DNA of 64,000 nucleotides from Acidobacteriota bacterium (lineage in GTDB: Bacteria > Acidobacteriota > Vicinamibacteria > Vicinamibacterales > UBA8438). The first letter of the stretch is position 1, and the number at the start of each line of letters is the position of its first letter. The notes below the pieces were generated by a model. It did no database searches. It was not told the origin of the DNA and saw only the letters and a program-made list of their open reading frames with translations. The stretch is taken from assembly GCA_009838525.1 (NCBI GenBank), contig VXRJ01000010.1, positions 36,520-100,519 of the forward strand. The letters run 5' to 3'. The position numbers and the translations under genes were made by a program. Positions 57,363-64,000 of the stretch are shown here, in pieces.

Positions 57363-59864
57363 TTACTCGCCGCTTCGAAGCATCTCCGAGGGATCGGTGG
57401 CCGCCGCCCGTCGGGCGGGAATCCAGCACGCCATCCCGGCCACGAGCGCCAGCACGCCGGCGACCGCGGCCACCGTGACTGGATCAAGCGGAGAGACGCC
57501 GTACAGGACCGCGGCGAGGGCTTGTGTTCCCAGGGCGGTCGCGGCGAGACCCGCGACTATTCCCGTCGCCGCGAGCCGCAGGCCTCGCCACGCGACGAGG
57601 CGGCGTAGCGCGCGCGGGCTCGCTCCCAGCGCCGAACGGATCGCCATCTCTACCCGTCGCTGCCTCGCGTCGAAAGACACGATGCCGAACAGACCCACCG
57701 TGACCAGCACGAGCGTCACCAGTCCGAAGGCGATCGAGATCTGCACCGCGAGTCGCGGGCGCGCGAGCTCGGCGGCGAGCAGCTCGTCCATCGGTGTCAG
57801 CGTGTCTATGGGTACCGACGGCTCGATGCCCTGAAGGGTCTCGCGGACGGTGGCCAGCAACGTCGCGGGCGGCCGCTCGGTGCGAATCGCGAGGTTGCTG
57901 GCGTCGAAATGGAACGACTGAATGGCCGGATAGTAGACCGTCATCCAGTTGTTGATGAGCTCGCGATACCTCAGGTCGGCGGCAACCCCCACCACCGTCG
58001 ACCACTCGAAGCTCGGACTGATCCGGACCCGTTTGCCGATCGGGTCCTCGCCAGGCCAGTAGCGCGCGGCGGCGCTCTCGCTCACGATCGCCACGAGTTG
58101 CGCATCGGCCGTGTCGGTGCGCGAAAAGGCGCGCCCGCTCACAATCGGGATACCCATCGTCTCGAAATACCGCGGCATCGCGATATCCCAATTGGCCCAC
58201 TCGTTCGTCGCCGACTCGTCCGGCGTCTGGCCTTCGAACTGAAAGGGAGAGCTGAGACCGGTCGTGGCCGTGCCTGGCGGCAGGTGATACGGCGCCGCCG
58301 AGATCACGCCGGGAATCCGTTCGACGGCTTCAATCGCGCGGTCGTAGAACGCTCGAACCTCGTCGGGAGTGCGATAGCGCTGCCACGGCAGGAGTATCCG
58401 CGTCGTCACCACACCGTCGGATTCGAGCCCACGGTCTATCGATTGCAGTTGCCCCAGCGACCGGGTCAAGAGCCCGGCCGCGACGAGGACCACCACGGCG
58501 AACGCAATCTGGACGGCGGCCATCACCTGGAGCCGGCGGCCGGTTCCGCGTGCATGCTCGGCCGAGCGATGCGTAAGGAATCCCCACAGTCTCGTCACCC
58601 GCGTCTGCCACGCCGGAGCGGTACCGAACACGAGGGTCCACACCGCCATCGCGACGACGGCGAACACCAGCACCTGGGGACTGAGCGACGCCTCGGCAAT
58701 GCGCGGCGCCTGACCCGGATCGACGACGCTGGTGAGCGCGAGTAGTCCGCGACTCAGAATCAGCGCGCCGCCGACGCCCGCCACACCGAGAACCCCCGCC
58801 TCGATCACGGTCTGTCTCAGGAGCTGTCCGCGAGTCGCGCCCAGCGCCGACCGCACCGCCATCTCGACGCGGCGGGACTCGGCCCGCATGAGCAGCAGGA
58901 TGGCGACGTTCGCCCCCGCGACGAGAAACACGAGCGCGGCGCCGGCCAGCAAGAGCGCCAGCGTGGGCCGAACGTGTCCGAAGACCGTGTCGGCCAGCGG
59001 TGTCGCCACGATCGGCATCCGCGGGTAGTCCTCCGGGTACGCCGCGCTCAGCCGGCCGTGGATGACCTCCAGTTCGGACTGCGCCTGGCCGATCGTGACG
59101 CCCGGCGCGAGTCTTCCCACGACGTGGAACTGGAAGCCCCGCGGGTTGTCCAGAGTCACGTAGGGGTCGCGCGCGAACGCCGGAACCAGCGGCAACCAGA
59201 TATCGGCGTCGACCGGGTAGGCCCTGTCGGGCTGCAGCACGCCGACAATCGTGATTGGGGTGTCTCCGGCGTTGCTGATGCGCTGTCCGACGAACGCCGG
59301 GTCCCCGCTCACCCGGCGCCAGAAACGGTGGCTGACAACGGCGACGAGCTCGGCTCCCTCGACGTCGTCGCCGGCTTCGAGGAGGCGCCCGTAGGCAGGC
59401 CGGGCTCCGACGGTGCGCAGAAGTTCGGCCGAGGCCCGCACCATATTGGCTGTGACCGGTTCGTCGTCGATCACGACGGCGTCCGTCGCGCCGTCGGCAT
59501 AGTTGATGGCGGCGATTGCCTCGAAGCCCGACACCTCGTCCTTCCAGACCAGATACTCGGGATACGAGATCGGAAACAGCACACCGTTGCCTCGCTCGAC
59601 GTCGTCCTTCCAGACCCGAACCAGCCGGGAATCGTCCTCACCGATCGGTTGCAGAATCACCGCGTCGGTAACCGCGAACAGCGTCGTCACGGCCGCGAGA
59701 CCGAGACTCAGCGTGGCGATCGCAACCGCCGAGGCGAGCGGCTGGCGACCGAGGCCACGCAACGCGAAACGGAGATCCGACACAATTCTCTGATCGTAGC
59801 GCCAAGCACTCGCCCGGACGGTAATCAAGAGCGGGGTGAGCCTCGTCATTAATCGTGATGTCAT
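57363..59864 (-). CDS. ADOP-type duplicated MacB/FtsX permease
   Basis: An 833-residue inner-membrane protein. Two FtsX/MacB_PCD units are present: the first with SDLRFALRGLGRQPLASAVA, a periplasmic domain (FPISYPEYLVWKDEVSGFEA) and four helices (THR at ALLLAGAALVFLVAGANVAI, quoted within limits), the second with RLQVMAAVQIAFAVVVLVA, SPFQFEGQTP and the terminal helices ending PARRAAATDPSEMLRSGE. Cytoplasmic RRVEMAVRSALGA/RRVEMAIRSALGA repeats match MacB permeases. No ATPase gene is adjacent, the defining trait of acidobacterial duplicated orphan permeases. ATG 59864 is chosen; ATG 59849 is also possible. Substrate unknown. Confidence 0.92.
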   Translation of the reverse strand: MTSRLMTRLTPLLITVRASAWRYDQRIVSDLRFALRGLGRQPLASAVAIATLSLGLAAVTTLFAVTDAVILQPIGEDDSRLVRVWKDDVERGNGVLFPISYPEYLVWKDEVSGFEAIAAINYADGATDAVVIDDEPVTANMVRASAELLRTVGARPAYGRLLEAGDDVEGAELVAVVSHRFWRRVSGDPAFVGQRISNAGDTPITIVGVLQPDRAYPVDADIWLPLVPAFARDPYVTLDNPRGFQFHVVGRLAPGVTIGQAQSELEVIHGRLSAAYPEDYPRMPIVATPLADTVFGHVRPTLALLLAGAALVFLVAGANVAILLLMRAESRRVEMAVRSALGATRGQLLRQTVIEAGVLGVAGVGGALILSRGLLALTSVVDPGQAPRIAEASLSPQVLVFAVVAMAVWTLVFGTAPAWQTRVTRLWGFLTHRSAEHARGTGRRLQVMAAVQIAFAVVVLVAAGLLTRSLGQLQSIDRGLESDGVVTTRILLPWQRYRTPDEVRAFYDRAIEAVERIPGVISAAPYHLPPGTATTGLSSPFQFEGQTPDESATNEWANWDIAMPRYFETMGIPIVSGRAFSRTDTADAQLVAIVSESAAARYWPGEDPIGKRVRISPSFEWSTVVGVAADLRYRELINNWMTVYYPAIQSFHFDASNLAIRTERPPATLLATVRETLQGIEPSVPIDTLTPMDELLAAELARPRLAVQISIAFGLVTLVLVTVGLFGIVSFDARQRRVEMAIRSALGASPRALRRLVAWRGLRLAATGIVAGLAATALGTQALAAVLYGVSPLDPVTVAAVAGVLALVAGMACWIPARRAAATDPSEMLRSGE

Positions 59865-59931
59865 CGACCGTGCCGACGCGGGCAGTGAAGCGCGCTCTCT
59901 GCCGACCGTCCATTGATGAGGTTCCAGCTCA

Positions 59932-61326
59932 GTGAAGAAAAAGCGACCGCCTACCGCAACCGTGGCTCTGTGGCTTGTGCTCGGCTGGACGCTGCCCGCC
60001 GGCGCGCAGGTTGCCGACGCCGACCGGTACTGGGGGCAGTGGCGAGGGCCGGAAGCCAACGGGGTTTCCCGGCACGCCGATCCGCCGCTCACTTGGAGCG
60101 AGACCGAGCACGTCGCCTGGAAGGTCGAGGTTCCCGGGCGCGGGTCGGCTTCGCCGATCGTGTGGGACGACAAGGTTTTCCTCCTGACCGCGGTTCCGTT
60201 CGGGGAACCGGTGCCGCTCGAAACGCCCGATCCCCCGCAGCGCCAGGCCCGGGCGGAACGGCGCGGCAGCCGCGGTGATCGGGGCGGTCGTGGCGGACGC
60301 CGGGGTCCGCACGAGGTGCGGGCGCACCGGTTCATGGTCCTGGCTTTCGACCGCGAGACCGGCGACATCCTGTGGGAGCGCGTGGCCCACGAGGCGCTTC
60401 CCCACGAAGGCTACCAACAACCCAACGGCAGCTACGCCTCGGGTTCGGCGGTGACCGACGGCGAGAGGCTCTATGCATTCTTCGGATCGTGGGGCCTCTA
60501 CGCCTACGACCTCGACGGCGAGCCGCTGTGGGAAGTCGATCTCGGCACCCGGCACATGCGTAACGCGTTCGGAGAAGGAACGACTCCGGCCCTGTATGGC
60601 GACACGCTGGTCGTGACCTGGGATCACGTCGGCGGCCAGTCGTTCGTCGCCGCGCTCGACGCCCGCACCGGGGAGGAGCGGTGGCGGTCGAACCGGGACG
60701 AGATCGACACCTGGGCCACGCCGCTCGTCGTCGAGCACGACGGCCGCGCGCAGGTGGTCACCCCGGCCATGAACCAGGTCTACAGCTACGACCTCGAGAC
60801 CGGCTTGACGGTCTGGCACAGCCGTGGCACCACCATGAACGCGATTCCATCCCCCGTGCACGCCGACGGGATGGTCTACGTCATGAGCGGTTACCGTGGC
60901 AACAACCTGCAGGCCATCCGTCTGGCCGACGCGCGCGGCGACATCGCCGGCACCGATGCCATCGCCTGGCAACTCGACCGCGACACCCCCTACGTGCCGT
61001 CTCCGTTGCTCTACGACGATGTCCTGTATTTCCTGAAGAGCAACGACGGCATCCTGTCCGCACTGGATCCGGCGACCGGTGAGCCGCACTATGCGCTCCA
61101 GCGCCTGCAGGCGACGCCCAACGTCTTCGCCTCGCCGGTCGGGGCAGCCGGACGGGTCTATATCACGGGCCGCGACGGCGCGACCCTCGTACTCCGGCAG
61201 GGGTCCCGCTACGAGGTGCTGGCCGTGAACCAGCTCGACGATGGCTTCGATGCCTCACCCGCGCTGGTGGACGACGAGCTGTTCCTGCGTGGGTACCGTT
61301 ACCTGTACAAGATCGCTGAGGACTAG
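59932..61326 (+). CDS. Secreted PQQ-binding-like beta-propeller protein
   Basis: A 464-residue exported propeller. The GTG at 59932 gives a signal peptide (KKKRPPTATVALWLVLGWTL, cleavage near GAQ/VAD). It opens YWGQWRGPEANGVS, the family hallmark. Blades are marked by FDRETGDILWER, LDARTGEERWRS, YDLETGLTVWHS and LDPATGEPHYAL. An unusual Arg/Gly-rich insert lies at about residues 104-125. No haem or dehydrogenase motif is visible. It diverges from the ADOP permease and converges with the DUF4276 gene, sharing the CTAG that forms both stops. Role unknown. Confidence 0.85.
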   Translation: MKKKRPPTATVALWLVLGWTLPAGAQVADADRYWGQWRGPEANGVSRHADPPLTWSETEHVAWKVEVPGRGSASPIVWDDKVFLLTAVPFGEPVPLETPDPPQRQARAERRGSRGDRGGRGGRRGPHEVRAHRFMVLAFDRETGDILWERVAHEALPHEGYQQPNGSYASGSAVTDGERLYAFFGSWGLYAYDLDGEPLWEVDLGTRHMRNAFGEGTTPALYGDTLVVTWDHVGGQSFVAALDARTGEERWRSNRDEIDTWATPLVVEHDGRAQVVTPAMNQVYSYDLETGLTVWHSRGTTMNAIPSPVHADGMVYVMSGYRGNNLQAIRLADARGDIAGTDAIAWQLDRDTPYVPSPLLYDDVLYFLKSNDGILSALDPATGEPHYALQRLQATPNVFASPVGAAGRVYITGRDGATLVLRQGSRYEVLAVNQLDDGFDASPALVDDELFLRGYRYLYKIAED

Positions 61327-61907
61327 GCGTTCAGTAGTGCGCTCACGTCCCGCCACAACTTATCGAACGACGGCGCCGTCCGAGCCGCCTCGAGATCGAA
61401 GATCGCCGTGAACGCGGGTTGATGGAGGGTCTGCCGGTAGCGCTGTCCTGTCGGCATTTGCTTGCTCAGCCAACCCTTAGCGTCTCTGATCGACTCGGGA
61501 TGCTTCGGCCGGACCGTACCTGGATGAACGCCGTGCCGTCCGGCAATTGAACCTGCTGCTGCCAAGAACCAAGCTTCGTACTCCGACGCCGCCAACACGA
61601 CGCGGATGGCTCGGTCCCCTCGTGCTTCGGTGGCACGGCGCAACAACTGTGGTCCCAGTTCGGCGGGGCAGTCACCGTTGGCATCGAGCAAGACCAGTAC
61701 GCCACCACCTGTCTGCCCCTGCCGGGCGGCGAACTCAACGGCTCGCTCCAGTTCACCGGCCTTCAACACGCGCTGTCGGTTGACACAGATTGGCCGCGGT
61801 AGCCGCAAGGAGAGGGCGGGCGCGACCTGTTCCGCGATGCGCCGTAGCAGAATCGGAACCGCCTCGACCTCGCCGTGACCCTCGACAATGGTTGCGAGTC
61901 GGAACAC
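61323..61907 (-). CDS. DUF4276 family protein, TOPRIM-like
   Basis: A 194-residue protein of DUF4276. It starts with a GTG 3 bases after the upstream ATPase stop, so translation is coupled. The N-terminal motif IVEGHGEVEAVPILLRRI (Glu9, Glu13) and the later VLVLLDANGDC (Asp75, Asp79), plus SEYEAWFL, resemble the E...DxD layout of TOPRIM/OLD-type nuclease domains. Such domains cut or process nucleic acid. Pairing with an SMC-like ATPase is typical of phage-defence modules, so a nuclease effector role is inferred. The stop shares CTAG with the convergent propeller gene. Confidence 0.83.
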   Translation of the reverse strand: MFRLATIVEGHGEVEAVPILLRRIAEQVAPALSLRLPRPICVNRQRVLKAGELERAVEFAARQGQTGGGVLVLLDANGDCPAELGPQLLRRATEARGDRAIRVVLAASEYEAWFLAAAGSIAGRHGVHPGTVRPKHPESIRDAKGWLSKQMPTGQRYRQTLHQPAFTAIFDLEAARTAPSFDKLWRDVSALLNA

Positions 61908-61910
61908 AGC

Positions 61911-63116
61911 TCAGGATTCGGGACCGAACAGCGCGATCTGGCGTAGCGACACGTTCGCGAGTCGGGGATCTGGCTCGAGCTGCCCCATCCGGAGCAACTC
62001 GCCGGCCGTATACAGTTGATCTCGAAGCACCGCGCGCCCGACGTCGTTCAGCGGACCGATGCGCGTTTCGCCATGCTTGGCCACGACCGAGAAGATCGAA
62101 TCGGCCGTTATCTCATCATCGTCCAGCAGATCCGGGCTGTGGCTCGTAACCAGCACCTGGGCGTGCTCGGCCGCGTCGCGGAGTCCGTCGACCAGGACGC
62201 CAGCAGCCGCGGGATGCAGGGCCACCTCCGGTTCCTCTATACCGACGAGGCTGCGACGCGTCGCGCCATCGCCCGCGCCTTGGAAGAGCGCCAGAAGCAC
62301 ACCAAGAGCCCGTAGGGTTCCGTCGGACATGTTGCTGGCAAAGAACCGCCACGGATAGTGAGCGCCCCGCACTTCCTGTCGGAATTCCAGAGTGTCCCGA
62401 GGACCTACCGACCGACGATCGACGCCCGCGACACCAGGAACGACCTTTCCTAGATAAGTCTCGATTCGTTGCTTGAAAACCGGTGCCCGAGTCGCCAGGT
62501 TGGACAGGACGCTCGCCGCGTTACTACCGTCCCGTTTCAGGAGATCTCCCGGATCAGGCGGCTGCAAATCCCTGATCGCTTCGGGATTGAGGTTGTAGAA
62601 CCCCAGACCCGAAAGTGCATCGTACACGGGCCGAAAGGCGTTGAGACCCGAGGCGTTGACGAGGTACAAACGGTCGGCAACGGCGGCCGGAGGGAGGGAA
62701 AGGGCACTCCGGGTGACATGTCCGCCCTCCACTTCATAGAACTGCGGCTCGACACCGTCGCGACTCAGCACATAGCATTCCTCGCGCTGCACCTCGAAGC
62801 CCCCCTGCGGCTTGGCGCCCACCTCGAATGCGTAGTGTCCCCATGATTCGCCGAGATTGAAGGCAACGCGGATCCCGAAATGCGTCGGATGACCGCCCGA
62901 CCGGCGGCGCACCTCGTTGATCCCCCCGCGGTCACGCAGCGCATGGTCTATCGAGAATCGCAGCGAATCGGCCACGAAGCGAAGCGCGTCAAGAAAGTTG
63001 CTCTTGCCCGATCCGTTAGCACCCACGAGGAACGACAGCTGCGCGGGCGCCACGTCGCACGCGGCGATGCTCTTGTAGTTCCGAAGGACGACACGGGTTA
63101 GAAGCCGACGATCCAT
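61911..63116 (-). CDS. SMC/RecF-like AAA ATPase (AAA_21/AAA_15)
   Basis: A 401-residue ABC-type ATPase. Walker A is GANGSGKS (32-39). The signature-like MSDGTLRALGVLLAL and Walker B GIEEPEVALHP lie in the second half, followed by the H-loop VTSHSPDLLD. RNYKSI near the start is typical of RecF/OLD-like proteins. The coiled-coil arms of true SMC proteins are absent. It forms a two-gene operon with the DUF4276 protein. It is probably the sensor of a defence module, by analogy with OLD/PARIS/AbiL-type ATPases. Confidence 0.88.
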   Translation of the reverse strand: MDRRLLTRVVLRNYKSIAACDVAPAQLSFLVGANGSGKSNFLDALRFVADSLRFSIDHALRDRGGINEVRRRSGGHPTHFGIRVAFNLGESWGHYAFEVGAKPQGGFEVQREECYVLSRDGVEPQFYEVEGGHVTRSALSLPPAAVADRLYLVNASGLNAFRPVYDALSGLGFYNLNPEAIRDLQPPDPGDLLKRDGSNAASVLSNLATRAPVFKQRIETYLGKVVPGVAGVDRRSVGPRDTLEFRQEVRGAHYPWRFFASNMSDGTLRALGVLLALFQGAGDGATRRSLVGIEEPEVALHPAAAGVLVDGLRDAAEHAQVLVTSHSPDLLDDDEITADSIFSVVAKHGETRIGPLNDVGRAVLRDQLYTAGELLRMGQLEPDPRLANVSLRQIALFGPES

Positions 63117-63282
63117 GGTCCGTGCAGCCTAGCGCCTACGACGCGGGGCCGCAACACCACCGCGTAGTGGACGTGGGACCGTCACGAGCGCTGTGTCAGC
63201 GAGGCCCCGCCGCTACCACGGAAACCGGTAGGCTCGCTGCCTCCGATTCCCATGGCCCAGGAGGCAGCACCCTGCGAGGGGT

Positions 63283-63357
63283 GAAGGGGAGCAGCACATC
63301 GCGTTAACGGTGGGCGGAGAAGTGCCGGGGCTGATCGTCTTCCGGCTGCCGGACTGA
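63283..63357 (+). pseudogene. C-terminal remnant of a PQQ dehydrogenase-like gene
   Basis: The frame ending in the TGA at 63355-63357 reads GEGEQHIALTVGGEVPGL then IVFRLPD. This matches the ends of the PQQ dehydrogenases at 39157 (RQYLVLAVGGG... LIAFRLPE) and 34746. No start or earlier propeller sequence is recognisable upstream, where the ATPase gene runs the other way. It is a truncated relic, perhaps cut when the ATPase/DUF4276 pair inserted. Confidence 0.6.
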
Positions 63358-63373
63358 GCCCTCCGGCGGCACC

Positions 63374-64000
63374 TCAGCGCAGCGGCACGTCGGGGAAGCC
63401 CTCGTCGCCCGGCTCGAGTTGCACGCCGTAGGCGTTGAGCGACATCGAGGTCGCCCGGTAAGAACTGGGCGTGTAGACGGCGCTCATCGCCTCGACGGCG
63501 TCGTATTCCGCGGTGAGGGCGCGCCAGGTCTCGTCCGAGACAATCGCGTTCTGGTACAGCTCGTCGACGAGCCGCAGCAGGATCGCTTCGCGGCCGCCGG
63601 CGCCCGGTGCATCCGGACCGAGGGCCACGGCGCGCGGGTCGACGCCATGATCGCGTGCGCGGCCCACCGTGCCGACGTGCTTGGCCCACTCGTAGACCGC
63701 CTGACAGTTCCATCCGATGCGCAGGATCAGGATCTCCCGGTCGTGCGGCGAGAGGGGCGAGATGCGGTTGATGTAGCCCGCCCTGGGGCCGCGCGCTTCG
63801 GCCATCGCGGGATGCCGCGCGAACGTCCGCCTGACCGCGATGCCGGGCCCGTCGAGCGGCTCCAGTCGCGCTGTTGCCAGCCGCGGCTCGCGCTCGGGCA
63901 CCGTGATCCGGTAGGGCACGTCGGCAGGGAACCGATCCGGCGTGTCGTCATCCGGCTGGATGCCGAACGCGTTGTAAATCATCGACAGCACCATGAAGTG
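63374..64000 (-). CDS. Carboxymuconolactone decarboxylase (AhpD-like) protein, partial at window edge
   Basis: At least 208 residues. The second half is a complete CMD domain (PHDREILILRIGWNCQAVYEWAKH) in which the usual Cys-x-x-Cys is replaced by NCQAVYEW, keeping one Cys and the general helix pattern. The C-terminus reads LNAYGVQLEPGDEGFPDVPLR. The first residues after the window edge, HFMVLSMIYNAFGIQPDDDTP, resemble that same C-terminus, which suggests that another CMD domain lies just outside. An ATG at 63994 could start a single-domain version. Such proteins are decarboxylases or peroxidase-like enzymes. Confidence 0.72.
   Translation of the reverse strand, partial: HFMVLSMIYNAFGIQPDDDTPDRFPADVPYRITVPEREPRLATARLEPLDGPGIAVRRTFARHPAMAEARGPRAGYINRISPLSPHDREILILRIGWNCQAVYEWAKHVGTVGRARDHGVDPRAVALGPDAPGAGGREAILLRLVDELYQNAIVSDETWRALTAEYDAVEAMSAVYTPSSYRATSMSLNAYGVQLEPGDEGFPDVPLR

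Noticed and set aside
1-64000. Insertion sequences, integrases, prophage genes, rRNA operons, secondary-metabolite clusters
   Set aside because: None found by reading; the accessory character of 20-24 kb rests on relics and DUF4143 genes, not on a recognisable transposase or integrase.

Overview
This is a GC-rich bacterial chromosome segment, densely coded on both strands. It has one tRNA, no rRNA, and no insertion sequence, prophage or CRISPR array that I can see. The best taxonomic guess is Acidobacteriota, probably Vicinamibacteria-like. This rests on an orphan duplicated MacB/FtsX-type permease of the ADOP kind, a CBM9-like/DUF5916 outer-membrane protein, many secreted PQQ-type beta-propellers, and DUF1501, DUF1549/1553, DUF1552 and DUF1587/1592/1588/1585 proteins. 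The last group is also common in Planctomycetota, so the assignment is an inference, not a demonstration.

Layout. 0.1-3.6 kb: two secreted PQQ-propeller proteins. 3.6-5.8 kb: a small secreted protein and a HipBA toxin-antitoxin pair. 6-12.6 kb: a BamB-like propeller, a DUF1552/DUF1592 pair, a secreted protein, and a divergent octahaem cytochrome c lipoprotein. 12.7-20.2 kb: a DUF2231 membrane protein, two DUF4143 ATPases, a copper-handling cluster (DUF2911, a Cys/His-rich secreted protein, multicopper oxidase, TolC-like protein) and a DUF169 protein. 20.2-24.5 kb: an accessory stretch with an SRPBCC protein, two decayed genes, an aspartic protease, a third DUF4143 ATPase behind 23-bp tandem repeats, and an RNase H. 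24.5-29.4 kb: a DUF1501 + DUF1549/1553 pair. 29.5-32 kb: an ECF sigma/anti-sigma pair flanked by two CpxP/Spy-like proteins. 32-41.2 kb: an MBOAT acyltransferase, a b-type cytochrome with a small partner, two PQQ dehydrogenases, a thioredoxin-like protein, a RES/Xre toxin-antitoxin pair and a cytochrome c. 41.2-52.3 kb: a peptidase, an ion channel, a lytic transglycosylase, two secreted propellers, a DUF5916 protein between two related secreted proteins, and a Phd/PIN pair. 52.3-57.3 kb: a DUF4159 protein, a cytochrome c + PQQ dehydrogenase operon, DinB, pyrF and tRNA-Ser. 57.4-64 kb: the ADOP permease, another propeller, an AAA ATPase + DUF4276 pair that resembles a defence module, a leftover PQQ-dehydrogenase C-terminus, and a carboxymuconolactone-decarboxylase gene cut by the window edge.

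How it fits together. The theme is periplasmic oxidation: at least three large PQQ-type dehydrogenases, each next to a different candidate electron carrier (b-type cytochrome, monohaem c, or dihaem c), plus the octahaem lipoprotein. A second theme is small selfish or defence modules: three toxin-antitoxin loci, three DUF4143 ATPases and the ATPase/DUF4276 pair. They lie among decayed genes and short dispersed hairpin repeats. Once pseudogenes are counted, no stretch above 300 bases lacks a gene. Bases 1-116 hold no gene that I can support.
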